The notes: generated by a model not told the origin, from the letters alone. A DNA stretch of 64,000 nucleotides from Thiomonas arsenitoxydans (GCF_000253115.1 NC_014145.1:744001-808000); one strand, 5' to 3'. Positions 17,501 through 25,981 are shown, numbered from the stretch's first letter. Program-made: numbers and translations.

Positions 17501-17931
17501 GGTACGGTGCTGGTCAGGGCAAAACTGCCGATCACCTGGGCGCCGTCGCGCACCGGCCACGACCAGCAGGAGCGCAGGTTGCATTGCTCGGCTGCGGCGC
17601 GCAGGTCATCCCAGCGATCATCCGTGGGGATGTCTGCTATGAAGGTGGGTGCGTTGTGCAGCACCGCATTGCCGCAGGAACCGGCATGCGGCCCGGGCGT
17701 GAGCCCGTCGAAGGCGCTCAACAATTCCGGCGGGCCGCTGGGCAGCGCCAGCGGGTGCAGATCGCCGTCCGGCCCCAGCCGCAGGAGGCTGGCGAGGCGT
17801 CCCGGCACCGCCTGCTCGGCCATGCGGCACAGCAGCGCCGCCAGCTCGGTTACCGGGCGCCCGGCCGCCAGCCCCCGCAGGATTTCGCTGGGCAATTCGA
17901 GCAGTCCGAGGGACGCGTTCTGATCGGGCAT
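14572..17931 (-). CDS. Multidomain cyclic-di-GMP enzyme: GAF-PAS-GGDEF-globin-GAF-EAL
   Basis: A 1119-residue cytosolic protein that likely makes and breaks cyclic di-GMP. Domains in order: GAF (about 10-170), PAS (185-310, ending VWVGQDISERRAAQ), GGDEF (310-475, intact GGDEF at 383-387), sensor globin (495-640), second GAF (670-800) and EAL (830-1075). The globin has the proximal-histidine motif RVGQIHALVGVP (His573), so haem binding is likely. The product-inhibition site RxxD before GGDEF reads EPDD, so feedback control is probably lost. The EAL domain keeps EAL (853-855), the paired Asp in VMDDLGSGYSS, Lys in KID, and EGLET, so it looks active. Known globin cyclases carry the globin at the N terminus; here it sits between the two enzymes. 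The ATG at 17931 was chosen; the frame is open to 18075 but that reaches almost to the divergent gene. Confidence 0.92.
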   Translation of the reverse strand: MPDQNASLGLLELPSEILRGLAAGRPVTELAALLCRMAEQAVPGRLASLLRLGPDGDLHPLALPSGPPELLSAFDGLTPGPHAGSCGNAVLHNAPTFIADIPTDDRWDDLRAAAEQCNLRSCWSWPVRDGAQVIGSFALTSTVPGLPDAAQTQLLEFVASMAGALLRMDALQRERETEARLRQAMLDNALVGIALVGERVIRSGNARMVEMFGYPDLQSLQGVPAREIYADDADFEAIGADIYAAMARGESVTREVHMRRRDGSLFWCELTGQAVTGQPGVDSVWVGQDISERRAAQERLRWQARHDALTSLPNRYALDEWLPQRLQAAQAQGATVALGLLDLDDFKAINDDWGHAVGDEVLVQVARQLGARLEPDDLLARIGGDEFVLVLHSAGGAQAIARRIEALGALLPLSVPLPGGKTHPLRLSMGLALFPQDGPDPDTLLRHADVALHTVKLHKHTRRHWWLHWGQEIEADFLGDGPEHWVPQPYGAQAQELLRIAAPSFVAAATEFIAQFYSLLEHDAESRQLLSHLTPEEFDHLKARQADHFRLLLSPDLLEDTHVREATRVGQIHALVGVPTRLLVQSAGLYLQALIDRSQGLSARPRDRRRIVQLFTARLQTELQTEVEAAQTIREQFQQSVIALEHALQDGTAWSEFMQMALDRLAALPGVKAAALGAPDANGEFVVELSSGLEPYARAMKKHYGGIKVPKLQGAHAESLGPTASAWQTEKISTLASYAHDTPGAPWREAARDAGIRSAASVPLTDRNGRVVVILSLYGGYPAMFERGAARSFLDNLGQTLSRAWQRLHAHGRQQPVPVVLRQRWRSSLFDHGLEMHLQPLVDLQTGKPYGVEALARLRMDDGSLVMPGQFLPWFGQAELSRLFRGGLAQALAHIARWDAEGLRLSLGLNLPLDVLLQQDCRRRVESALREAGVAPDRLSLEMLENAEFDNPQRRDDAVRDLAATGVRLVMDDLGSGYSSLLRLRTLPFHTVKIDQGLVREAGRDPEQAIGFIGALVQLAQSLGLWVVVEGLETPDLVEAATLLGADAGQGYALARPMPAADVADWVRNFRCPVDPRQPATPLGRLAQDWMAQHGRLLADASARRLLHAARRKALNTDA

Positions 17932-18128
17932 GATGAAGGATGCAATGGAGATCGGGCGGCAGTCTTTCGCCAGCGCCCAGTAAAACGCGACTTTACGATG
18001 CCGCGCCGTGCCGCGGGCGTGAATTTTTCTCGAAATCGCCCAGCCAAAGCGAGACTCGGCGACGCCCGCGTGCAAACCCGCTATCTTGCGCAGCTTTGAT
18101 CCGCACCCTGCGGCCTGACGCTTTTTCT

Positions 18129-19067
18129 ATGCCGACCTCCTCTGCAATCACCTTGGCCGCCATCGGCGGTCTGATGCTCAATGCCTTCGTCTGGGGCGTG
18201 TCGTGGTGGCCGTTCCGCCATTTCAATGGTCTGGGCCTCAATCCGCTGTGGGCCACCGCGGCGATGTACGCGGTGAGCACGCTCATCATCGTGGCGGCGC
18301 GGCCATCGGCGGTGCGGGCGCTTTGGCGGCATCCGCCGCTGTGGGGCATTCTCATCGCCTCGGGAGCGACGAACGCGGCGTTCAACTGGGGCGTGACCGA
18401 GGGCGACGTGGTGCGGGTGGTGCTGCTGTTCTATCTCATGCCGGTCTGGGCCACACTGCTGGCGCGCTGGCTACTGAACGAAAAACTCACAAGGCTGGTC
18501 GGCCTGCGCCTGACGCTGGCCCTGGCCGGGGCGATGGTGGTGTTGTGGCCGCAAGGAGGCGGTCTGCCGCTGCCGCAACATCCGGCAGACTGGCTGGGCG
18601 TGATCGGCGGCATGTTTTTCGCGCTCAACAATGTGCTGTTGCGCAAGTATGCGCACACCCCGCCCGAGGCGCGCGGTCTGGCGATGTTCGCCGGCGGGGT
18701 GATCGTGGCGGGCGGTGTGGCGGCCCTGCTGACCGCCAGCGGCGCCGTTGCGCCCATGCCTGCGCCGGCGCCGGGGTGGCTGATGGGCGTGGTGTTGATG
18801 GCGCTGGCTTTTCTGGCGGCGAATCTGGGGCTGCAGTATGGCGCAGAGCGGCTGCCGTCCACCTTGACGGCGGTGGTGATGACGGTGGAAATCGTGTTCG
18901 CCAGCGGCAGCGCCGTGCTGCTCGGCGTGGAGCGTCTGAGCGCGCAGGCGCTGTGGGGCGGCTGCCTGATTCTGCTGGCGATCTTGCTGGCCGCCTGGCC
19001 TGCGCGAAAGCAAGCCGAGGCCGATGCGGTGCTGGAGGTCAGTGGCGGAAGCCGCCGCTGGCCGTGA
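18129..19067 (+). CDS. EamA/DMT-family membrane exporter
   Basis: A 312-residue inner-membrane protein with ten hydrophobic helices in two EamA repeats, the usual size for drug/metabolite transporters. The first repeat begins LMLNAFVWGVSWWPFRHF and contains TNAAFNWGV; the second begins IGGMFFALNNVLLRKYA. Substrates of this family are metabolites such as amino acids and cannot be read from sequence. It is divergent from the cyclic-di-GMP enzyme. Its last 29 bases overlap, head-on, the 3' end of the binding-protein gene, which is unusual but both frames are well supported. Confidence 0.88.
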   Translation: MPTSSAITLAAIGGLMLNAFVWGVSWWPFRHFNGLGLNPLWATAAMYAVSTLIIVAARPSAVRALWRHPPLWGILIASGATNAAFNWGVTEGDVVRVVLLFYLMPVWATLLARWLLNEKLTRLVGLRLTLALAGAMVVLWPQGGGLPLPQHPADWLGVIGGMFFALNNVLLRKYAHTPPEARGLAMFAGGVIVAGGVAALLTASGAVAPMPAPAPGWLMGVVLMALAFLAANLGLQYGAERLPSTLTAVVMTVEIVFASGSAVLLGVERLSAQALWGGCLILLAILLAAWPARKQAEADAVLEVSGGSRRWP

Positions 19068-20175
19068 TGCTGGTGGTGTCCACGTAGTCGGAGCCGGAGT
19101 GGTTGTCGGGCGAGAAGTGCACGGTGAAGCCGCCGAGGTTCTCGTTGCCCATGCTGTTGAGGGCGTCCATCAGGTTGGCGCGGGTGAGCGTCTTGCCGGC
19201 TTTGCGCAGAGCCTGCACCAGCACCTTGGCGTCGATATAGCCTTCCAGGCTGGTGAAGTCGTAATCGCCCTTATGCCCGGCGCTGTTCATCGCCGCCTGG
19301 TACTCGCGCACCAGGGGGGTGACGGTGGAGAAGGGGAAGGGCACGACCTGGGTGATGATCACGCCGTTGCCCTCGGGGCCGAGCGCTTTGGCCAGCGCTT
19401 CAGAGCCGACGAAGCTCACATTGGCGAACTGGCCGCCGTAGCCCTTGGCAATGGCCTGCTGATTGAATGCCGCCACTTCGGTGTAGGTGCCGACTTCCAC
19501 GATGAGGTCGGGCTTGGAAGGCAGGATGGAGGCCAGCGCCCCGGCCACATCCACCGTATTGCGTTTGACCGTGCCGGTGGCCACGGGCTTGAGATTGTGC
19601 GCGGCCAGGGCTTTTTGCACGCCCGTCAGTCCGGCCATGCCGTAGGCGTCGTCCTGGTAGAACACGGCGATCTTTTTCAGGCCGAGGAACAGGAACTGAT
19701 CGACGATCTTGCGGGTTTCGTCGTTGTAGCTGGCGCGGATGTTGAAAATGTAGGGATCGACGGGGGAGCGCAGCCCCATCGCGCCGGTGAACGGGCCGAT
19801 GAGGGGAATCCCGGCCTGATCGATCAGGGGTTTGGCCGCCAGGGTAGTGGGCGTGCCGACATAGCCCAGCAGGGCGAACACATCACCGCCGTTGATGAAG
19901 GTCTTGGTATTGGCCACGGCGCGGGCCGGCTCGTAGCCGTCATCGAGGCTGACCAGCTTGAGGCTGCGCCCGGCTACGCCGCCGTCGGCATTGACCTGCT
20001 TGAAATACGCCTCGATGCCCATGCGCAGGCGGATGCCGAGCTGCGCCGCCGGTCCGGTGAGCGGGGCCGATTGGCCGATGACGATTTGCGTGTCAGTCAC
20101 GCCCGGCGTGGCCGCAAATGCGGACGTGGCCGCCATCAGACTCAGGCCAGCAAACAGGGTGGCAAAAAATTTCAT
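19039..20175 (-). CDS. Periplasmic binding protein of the branched-chain amino acid (LivJ) type, orphan
   Basis: A 378-residue secreted protein with a clear signal peptide (MKFFATLFAGLSLMAA...AFA). The type-1 periplasmic binding fold is marked by IVIGQSAPLTGPAAQLG at the mature start, then FALLGYVGTPTT and AVFYQDDAYGMAG. It binds a small ligand for an ABC importer, but no permease or ATPase gene is near, so it must share another system or act as a sensor. It lies 236 bases downstream of glcF on the same strand. The frame remains open far upstream, but the ATG at 20175 directly precedes the signal peptide. A plausible promoter of its own lies at 20344-20372. Confidence 0.9.
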   Translation of the reverse strand: MKFFATLFAGLSLMAATSAFAATPGVTDTQIVIGQSAPLTGPAAQLGIRLRMGIEAYFKQVNADGGVAGRSLKLVSLDDGYEPARAVANTKTFINGGDVFALLGYVGTPTTLAAKPLIDQAGIPLIGPFTGAMGLRSPVDPYIFNIRASYNDETRKIVDQFLFLGLKKIAVFYQDDAYGMAGLTGVQKALAAHNLKPVATGTVKRNTVDVAGALASILPSKPDLIVEVGTYTEVAAFNQQAIAKGYGGQFANVSFVGSEALAKALGPEGNGVIITQVVPFPFSTVTPLVREYQAAMNSAGHKGDYDFTSLEGYIDAKVLVQALRKAGKTLTRANLMDALNSMGNENLGGFTVHFSPDNHSGSDYVDTTSITASGGFRH

Positions 20176-20343
20176 CGTGGTCTCGGAAAAAATGCGTCGG
20201 CAAGGATTCTGCAGTTCAGCCAGCCGGCCTGCGCTGCGAGCGTAAGGGACATCAGGGGAGGGGCGACCGGGTCGCGGAACAAGCCAGCTTCCGCGCATGA
20301 AGCGAGCAGGGCCCCCCGACCCCGGTTTTTGTAAATTTTTTGC

Positions 20344-20372
20344 ATTGTCCACAACCCGGCCGAGGCTGACAA
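20344..20372 (-). promoter_or_regulatory. Likely sigma-70 promoter for the LivJ-type gene
   Basis: On the minus strand TTGTCA (20372-20367, 5 of 6) and GACAAT (20349-20344, 4 of 6) are separated by exactly 17 bases, in the gap after glcF. This would start an mRNA about 160 bases before the ATG at 20175. Confidence 0.4.
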
Positions 20373-20411
20373 CCGCATCCGCTGCGCTCAGAGGCGGAAA
20401 TCCAACAGCGT

Positions 20412-21644
20412 TCAGGGTTTGCCGTGCAGCGCTTCGTCGAGCAGTTCCACCCAGTGCTGCACCAGAATGGTGGTGCCGGACTGCAGATGCTGGATGCAGC
20501 CGATATTGCTGCTGACAATGCGCTGCGGCGCGGTTTCGGCCAGATGCTGCAGCTTGCGGTTGCGCAGCTCTTTCGACAGCTCGGGCTGCAGCACCGAATA
20601 GGTGCCGGCCGAGCCGCAGCACAGATGGCTTTCCAGCGGCAGCTTGACCTCGAAGCCCAGCTCGCGCAGCAGGGCCTCGGCCCCGCCGCGCACCTGTTGC
20701 GCATGCTGCAGGGTGCAGGGCGGGTGGTAGGCGAGATGGTCGACCGGTTTGTTTTTCAGCAAGGTTTTGAGTGATGCGGCGAACTGCGGCAGGTACTCGC
20801 TGATGTCCTGGCACAGCGCGCTGATGCGCTGAGCGCGTTCGGCATAGGCGGGGTCGTGCAGCAGATGGTGGCCATATTCCTTGACCATGGCGCCGCAGCC
20901 CGAGGCGTCCATCACGATGGCTTCGACCGCGCCGCTTTCCACCAGCGGCCACCAGGCATCGACATTGCGTTTCATGTCGGCCAGCGCGCCGTCGTGGTCG
21001 GAGAGATGCTGGCGAATGGCGCCGCAGCAACCGGCGCCGTCGGCCAGCAGCGGCTGCACGCCAACGGCATCGAGCACGCGGGCGGTGGCCGCGCCGATAT
21101 TGGGCATGAGCGTGGGCTGCACGCAGCCGCCCAGCATCAGCACTTTGCGGGCGTGGTCGCGCTGTGGGCGTTTGCCTGCGCGCTGCCGGGGAGGCACCTT
21201 GTCGCGCAGCGCGGCGGGCACCAGCGGGCGCAGCGCCTGGCCGAGCTTGATGGCCGGGGCGAACAGGCTGGAGGTCATGCCTTCGCGCAGCGCCCAGCGG
21301 GCGAGTTTTTCTCCGGCGGGACGTTCCACCTTGGCATCGACCACGGCGCGGCCGATGTCCACCAGACGGCCGTATTCCACCCCGGACGGGCAGGTGGTCT
21401 CGCAGTTGCGGCAGGTCAGGCAGCGGTCGAGGTGCAGCTGGGTGGTGCGGGTGGGCGCCTCGCCTTCGAGCGCCTGTTTGATCTGGTAGATGCGGCCGCG
21501 CGGGCCGTCGAGCTCATCGCCCAGCAGTTGATAGGTGGGGCAGGTGGCGGTGCAAAAGCCGCAGTGCACGCAGTTGCGCAGAATGGCTTCGGCCTGCTGG
21601 CCTTCGGGCGTGCTGGCGAATTCGGGGCTGAGATGGGTTTCCAT
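20412..21644 (-). CDS. glcF: Glycolate oxidase iron-sulfur subunit GlcF
   Basis: Iron-sulfur subunit of glycolate oxidase, which passes electrons from the flavin subunits toward quinone. It has 410 residues, normal. Two 4Fe-4S motifs are clear: CVHCGFCTATCP near residue 25 and CLTCRNCETTCP near 76. Two CCG-type domains follow: GCCG-containing DGAGCCGAIRQH and the SHLCCGSAGTYSVLQ block. It is third in glcD-glcE-glcF, five bases after the glcE stop. The complex oxidises glycolate to glyoxylate, the first step in salvaging the Rubisco oxygenase by-product. Confidence 0.96.
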   Translation of the reverse strand: METHLSPEFASTPEGQQAEAILRNCVHCGFCTATCPTYQLLGDELDGPRGRIYQIKQALEGEAPTRTTQLHLDRCLTCRNCETTCPSGVEYGRLVDIGRAVVDAKVERPAGEKLARWALREGMTSSLFAPAIKLGQALRPLVPAALRDKVPPRQRAGKRPQRDHARKVLMLGGCVQPTLMPNIGAATARVLDAVGVQPLLADGAGCCGAIRQHLSDHDGALADMKRNVDAWWPLVESGAVEAIVMDASGCGAMVKEYGHHLLHDPAYAERAQRISALCQDISEYLPQFAASLKTLLKNKPVDHLAYHPPCTLQHAQQVRGGAEALLRELGFEVKLPLESHLCCGSAGTYSVLQPELSKELRNRKLQHLAETAPQRIVSSNIGCIQHLQSGTTILVQHWVELLDEALHGKP

Positions 21645-21649
21645 CGGGA

Positions 21650-22774
21650 TCAGAAAAGAGTGGGGAACACGCCGTGCGGATCGAAGGCGGCCTTGACGTT
21701 GCGCTGAATGCGCAGCAGCGTGGCCTGCGCGGTGTCGAACACGGGCGCGCTGGCGTCGCCGCCGCGAAAGCGCGTGGCATGGCCACCGGTCTGCCGGGCC
21801 GCTTCATGAATGATGGACGCCGGCGCGGCGCTGATAAGCCAGCGCAGGCCGCCGAACCATTCCACCAACTGCGTGCCGGAAAGATCGAGCGCGGGTGCGG
21901 TGGAGGGCAGCGACAGTCGCCACAGCGCGGCCTGCGAATCGCCCGGCCAGGTGGGGGCGAACCAGGGCAGGGTCTGCTCGCGCAGCCCGGTCCAGAAAGC
22001 GGCGGCTTCCGTCTCGGCCATGCGTTCGCCGCCCAGACGGGTCTGCGCGGCCTGCACGGCCGCCTGCGCGCCGCGCAGCCGTAGGGTGAGCACGCCTTTG
22101 CCGGTGCCCGCGCTGCGATCGGGCAGCCAGGCGCTGGCGTTGAGCGGCAGGGGTTGCGCGGCCCAGGTGTTGCAGCGGGTGATGGCTTCGTCCTGCGTCA
22201 TGGAGAAGCGCAGCGTGGTTTGCGCCGGGGCCACGGGCATGATTTTGAGCGACACGTCGAGAATGACCCCGAGTGAGCCGAGCGAGCCGCACAGTAGGCG
22301 CGAGACATCGAACCCGGCGACGTTTTTCATCACCTCGCCGCCGAAGCGCAGTACCTCGCCCTTGCCGCTGAGCAGCGTGGCGCCGAGCACATAGTCGCGC
22401 ACCCCACCGGCGCTGATGCGCGCCGGGCCGCTCAGGGCGCTGGCCACCATGCCGCCCAGCGTGGCGCGGCCGGTGCGGGCGAAGTGCGGCGGCTCGAAGG
22501 GCAGGAACTGGTGATGCTCGGCCAGCGCCGCCTCAATCTCGGCCAGCGGCGTGCCCGCGCGCGCGGTGATGACCAGCTCGGTCGGCTCGAAATGGGTGAT
22601 GCCCGACAGCTGCGTGGCGTCGAGCGTGTGTTCGGCGGCATCCACCCCGCTGTGCTGCGCGGCGGCCCACCACGGCGCTTTGCTGCCGCCGCCGTGAATG
22701 CGAATGCGTTCGCCGCGCGAGGCGGCTTCTCGCACCAGGTCTTGCCAAAGAGGAATCAGATCGTCTGCTTGCAT
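21650..22774 (-). CDS. glcE: Glycolate oxidase FAD-binding subunit GlcE
   Basis: Second flavin subunit of glycolate oxidase, 374 residues. The FAD-binding region is seen as RGERIRIHGGGSKAPWW near the N terminus, TLGGMVASALSGPARIS near residue 100 and the RLLCGSLGSLGVILDVSL block. I chose the ATG at 22774 (MQADDLIPLW); a longer reading starts from a TTG at 22807. It lies between glcD and glcF, with 51 bases after the glcD stop. Confidence 0.95.
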   Translation of the reverse strand: MQADDLIPLWQDLVREAASRGERIRIHGGGSKAPWWAAAQHSGVDAAEHTLDATQLSGITHFEPTELVITARAGTPLAEIEAALAEHHQFLPFEPPHFARTGRATLGGMVASALSGPARISAGGVRDYVLGATLLSGKGEVLRFGGEVMKNVAGFDVSRLLCGSLGSLGVILDVSLKIMPVAPAQTTLRFSMTQDEAITRCNTWAAQPLPLNASAWLPDRSAGTGKGVLTLRLRGAQAAVQAAQTRLGGERMAETEAAAFWTGLREQTLPWFAPTWPGDSQAALWRLSLPSTAPALDLSGTQLVEWFGGLRWLISAAPASIIHEAARQTGGHATRFRGGDASAPVFDTAQATLLRIQRNVKAAFDPHGVFPTLF

Positions 22775-22825
22775 GTACGGGACGCTGCGGCGCGGGGTCG
22801 CAGCCAAGATCGGAATGCGACGCGG

Positions 22826-24319
22826 TTAAAACCGGGGAAGGTTGGGAAACGGCAGCAGGCCGCCGCGCACATGCATCTTGCCGTACTCGGCGCAGCGGGC
22901 GTGGGTGGGAATCTGCTTGCCGGGATTGAGCGTTTCACCCGGATCGAAGGCGCGGCGGAAGGCGAAAAACTGCTCGCGCTCTTCAGGGCTGAACTGCACG
23001 CACATGGCGTTGATCTTCTCGAAACCCACGCCGTGCTCCCCCGTGACCGTGCCACCCATGGCCACGCTGGTCTCCAGAATCTCGGCGCCAAATTCTTCGG
23101 CGCGGTGCAGCTCGCCGGGCTGGTTGGCATCGAACAGAATGAGTGGGTGCAGATTGCCGTCGCCCGCATGGAACACGTTGACGCAGCGCAGCCCGTACTT
23201 GCTCTCCATGCCCTGAATGGCTTCGAGCATGTCGGCCACGCGCTTGCGCGGAATGGTGCCGTCCATGCAGTAATAGTCGGGCGAGATGCGGCCGGTGGCG
23301 GGAAAGGCGTTTTTGCGCCCGCTCCAGAAGCGCAGACGCTCGGCCTCGCTTTCGCTGCACTTGAGCTTAGTTGCCCCGCAGCGAGACAGCACTTCGGTCA
23401 TGCGGCCGATTTCTTCTTCGACCTCTTCGGGCGTGCCGTCGCTCTCGCACAGCAGTATGGCCTTGGCTTCCAGGTCGTAGCCCGCGTGCACGAAGGCCTC
23501 TGCGGCCACCGTCATGGGCTGATCCATCATTTCCAGCCCAGCCGGAATGATGCCCGCGGCGATGATGGCCGCCACCGCGTCGCCCGCCTTGCGCAGGTCG
23601 TCGAAGCTGGCCATGATACAGCGCGCCAGAACGGGTTTGGGCAGCAGCTTCACCGTCACTTCGGTGACGACCATGAGCATGCCTTCGCTGCCGATCACGG
23701 CCGCCAGCAGATCGGGGCCGGGACAGTCGCAGGCCAGCCCGCCGATGGTCAGCGGCTCGCCCTCCACCGTGTAACCGCGCACCTGCAGCACGTTGTGCAC
23801 GGTGAGGCCGTATTTGAGGCAATGCACGCCGCCAGAGTTTTCGGCGATGTTGCCGCCGATGGTGCAGGCGATCTGGCTGCTCGGGTCGGGCGCGTAGAAC
23901 AGGCCGTGCGGCGCCGCGGCCTCCGAAATCGCCAGGTTGCGCACCCCGCATTCCACCGTGGCGGTGCGGGCGATGGGGTCGATGCGCTTGATGCGGTTGA
24001 ACCGCGCCAGCGCCAACAGCACCCCGTCTTCATTGGGCAGCGCCCCGCCCGAAAGGCCGGTTCCCGCGCCCCGCGCCACCACCGGCACGTTCAGCTTGTG
24101 GCAGGCCTTGAGCACCGCCGCCACCTGCGCTTCGGTTTCCGGCAGCACGACGACCAGCGGTTTGCGCCGATAGGCCGAAAGGCCGTCGCACTCGTAGGGC
24201 GTGACCTCCTCCGGCTGCCAGAGCAGGATGTGCGGCGGCGCCACCGCACCAAGCGCGGCGACCACTTCGGCCTGCCGCGCCGCGCGCGCGGCCAAGTCAG
24301 GTTGGAGGGGGGCATTCAT
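22826..24319 (-). CDS. glcD: Glycolate oxidase catalytic subunit GlcD
   Basis: FAD-linked dehydrogenase subunit that oxidises glycolate (and D-lactate) to glyoxylate (pyruvate). It has 497 residues, normal. The FAD-binding PCMH fold shows VVARGAGTGLSGGALP near residue 80 and the IGGNIAENSGGVHCLKYG block near 140. The C-terminal domain has the family histidines in HAGDGNLHPLILF and TGEHGVGFEK. The open frame extends on to 25945, but the ATG at 24319 begins the conserved domain, and further upstream the frame is antisense to the alkA-like gene. It is the first gene of glcDEF. With the dab operon nearby it fits glycolate salvage in an autotroph. Confidence 0.96.
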   Translation of the reverse strand: MNAPLQPDLAARAARQAEVVAALGAVAPPHILLWQPEEVTPYECDGLSAYRRKPLVVVLPETEAQVAAVLKACHKLNVPVVARGAGTGLSGGALPNEDGVLLALARFNRIKRIDPIARTATVECGVRNLAISEAAAPHGLFYAPDPSSQIACTIGGNIAENSGGVHCLKYGLTVHNVLQVRGYTVEGEPLTIGGLACDCPGPDLLAAVIGSEGMLMVVTEVTVKLLPKPVLARCIMASFDDLRKAGDAVAAIIAAGIIPAGLEMMDQPMTVAAEAFVHAGYDLEAKAILLCESDGTPEEVEEEIGRMTEVLSRCGATKLKCSESEAERLRFWSGRKNAFPATGRISPDYYCMDGTIPRKRVADMLEAIQGMESKYGLRCVNVFHAGDGNLHPLILFDANQPGELHRAEEFGAEILETSVAMGGTVTGEHGVGFEKINAMCVQFSPEEREQFFAFRRAFDPGETLNPGKQIPTHARCAEYGKMHVRGGLLPFPNLPRF

Positions 24320-24343
24320 AGCGAGTCTTCCGGAAAAATATAT

Positions 24344-24354
24344 TGGTATTACTG
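24344..24354. promoter_or_regulatory. Possible GntR/FadR-type operator before glcD
   Basis: TGGTATTACTG matches the FadR-subfamily consensus TNGTNNNACNA except for the last base. It lies 25-35 bases before the glcD start. Glycolate operons elsewhere are controlled by GlcC, a GntR/FadR-type protein. No glcC gene is in the window. Confidence 0.3.
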
Positions 24355-24526
24355 GCAGATTATCCCGTTTGCTGCGCTGCAGCGGGGCAGGAGTAACCCG
24401 GCTTTTTGCGATTTGTCGAAGGCAAAGCTGTGTTGCGCAAAAGTTAGGGCGCGGCGTACAGTGGCGAGGCAGACTGATGTCCGTTTTCGGCCAGACTTCG
24501 TTGCGCTGCGCGACTAGAGTGAGGGC

Positions 24527-25981
24527 ATGCAACTCGATCCCGACACCTGCTACAGCGCGCTGCTCACCCGCGACCGCCGCTTCGACGGCTGGTTTTACGT
24601 CGGCGTGTCGTCCACCGGGGTGTATTGTCGGCCGGTGTGTGCGGTGCGCACGCCGCTCAAGCGCAACTGCAGCTTCTATCCCAGCGCGGCGGCGGCCGAG
24701 CAGGCGGGCTATCGGCCTTGTCTGCGTTGCCGTCCCGAACTGGCGCCGGGGCACGGCGTGCTCGACCTCTCGGGCCAGTTGGCCCGCGCTGCCGCTGCGC
24801 TGATCGACCAGGGGCTGACCGATCCCGCCGGATTGAGCGCCGTGGCCCGGCGCGTGGGCATCACGCCGCGACATTTGCGGCGCATCTTCGAGGCGGAGTT
24901 CGGCGTCTCGCCCGTGGCGTATGCGCAGACGCAGCGGCTGCTGCTGGCCAAGGGCCTGCTCACGGACACAACGCTGCCGATGGCGGCGGTGGCCGACGCG
25001 GCAGGCTTTGGCAGCGTGCGGCGGTTCAACCATCTGTTTCGCACCCGCTATGGGTTGACGCCGCTGGGCTTGCGGCGCACGGGCGGGGCCTGCGGGCAGG
25101 AAGACCGGCTCACCGTGTCGCTCGCCTACCGGCCCCCCTACGCCTGGAGGCAGATGGTCGATTTTCTCGCGCGTCGCGCGGTGGACGGTGTGGAGCGCGT
25201 CACCGCCGATCGCTACGGCCGCGCGGTGGCGTTCGCCGCCGAGCCGGGTGCGCCGCCGGTCACCGGCTGGATCGCGGTGAACCATGACCCTGAGCGCCAC
25301 AGCCTGCGCCTCACCCTGCCGCCGCGGCTGGCGCGGCACATCGGCCGCATCGTGGGCGGTGTGCGGCGCTTGTTCGACCTCGATGCCCGCCCCGATCTGA
25401 TCGACGCCCATCTGCCCGAGTTTGCCGCCGAGGCGCCCGGCCTGCGCATTCCCGGCGCCTTCGACGGGTTCGAGATCGCCATGCGCGCCGTGGTCGGCCA
25501 GCAGATCGGCCTGCCGCAGGCGCGCGTCATTCTTGGCCGCTTGGCGCAGCGTCACGGCACCTCCGTGCCCGATGCGCCCGACGGTCTGCGCCGCACCTTG
25601 CCCGACGCGGCCACGCTCGCCGCCTGCACCCCCGAGGCGCTGCGCGCCTGCGGCCTGACCGGCGCCCGCGCCCTCAGCCTGCACGCGCTGGCGCTGGCCG
25701 TGGCCGAGGGACGCGTGGCGCTGCAGCCGCTCGCCCCGGTCGAGCCCACGCTTGCGGCGCTGCAGGCCCTGCCCGGCATCGGCGACTGGACGGCGCAGGT
25801 GATTGCGCTGCGCGGTCTGGGCTGGCCGAATGCCTTTCCCGCCGGCGATCTGGTGTTGCGCAAACAACTCGGCCTGGCCCGTCCGGCCGACATGCTGGCC
25901 CATGCCGCGCGCTGGGCGCCGTGGCGGGGCTATGCCGCGGTGCATCTGTGGCGCCGCGCGACTGAAGGAGAAACACCGTGA
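24527..25981 (+). CDS. alkA: Ada-type metal domain, AraC HTH and AlkA 3-methyladenine glycosylase fusion
   Basis: A 484-residue DNA-alkylation repair and regulatory protein. Residues 1-75 are the Ada zinc domain (YCRPVC ... CLRCRPE, with the methyl-accepting cysteine pattern). About 85-185 is an AraC helix-turn-helix (GITPRHLRRIFEAEFGVSP). About 195-480 is AlkA, with the helix-hairpin-helix LPGIGDWTAQVIALRGLG and the catalytic aspartate in FPAGDL. It should sense methylphosphotriesters, activate repair genes and also excise 3-methyladenine. The Ada, AraC and AlkA fusion is known in many bacteria. Its stop overlaps the ogt start by four bases, and it is divergent from glcD. Confidence 0.94.
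   Translation: MQLDPDTCYSALLTRDRRFDGWFYVGVSSTGVYCRPVCAVRTPLKRNCSFYPSAAAAEQAGYRPCLRCRPELAPGHGVLDLSGQLARAAAALIDQGLTDPAGLSAVARRVGITPRHLRRIFEAEFGVSPVAYAQTQRLLLAKGLLTDTTLPMAAVADAAGFGSVRRFNHLFRTRYGLTPLGLRRTGGACGQEDRLTVSLAYRPPYAWRQMVDFLARRAVDGVERVTADRYGRAVAFAAEPGAPPVTGWIAVNHDPERHSLRLTLPPRLARHIGRIVGGVRRLFDLDARPDLIDAHLPEFAAEAPGLRIPGAFDGFEIAMRAVVGQQIGLPQARVILGRLAQRHGTSVPDAPDGLRRTLPDAATLAACTPEALRACGLTGARALSLHALALAVAEGRVALQPLAPVEPTLAALQALPGIGDWTAQVIALRGLGWPNAFPAGDLVLRKQLGLARPADMLAHAARWAPWRGYAAVHLWRRATEGETP

Noticed and set aside
19039..21030. A 663-residue reading joining the LivJ-type protein to upstream sequence
   Set aside because: The signal peptide at 20175 shows the real start; upstream is glcF in another frame.
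22826..25945. A 1039-residue reading of glcD reaching across to the alkA-like gene
   Set aside because: The conserved GlcD begins at 24319. The upstream part is antisense to a well-supported gene and has no homology-like features.
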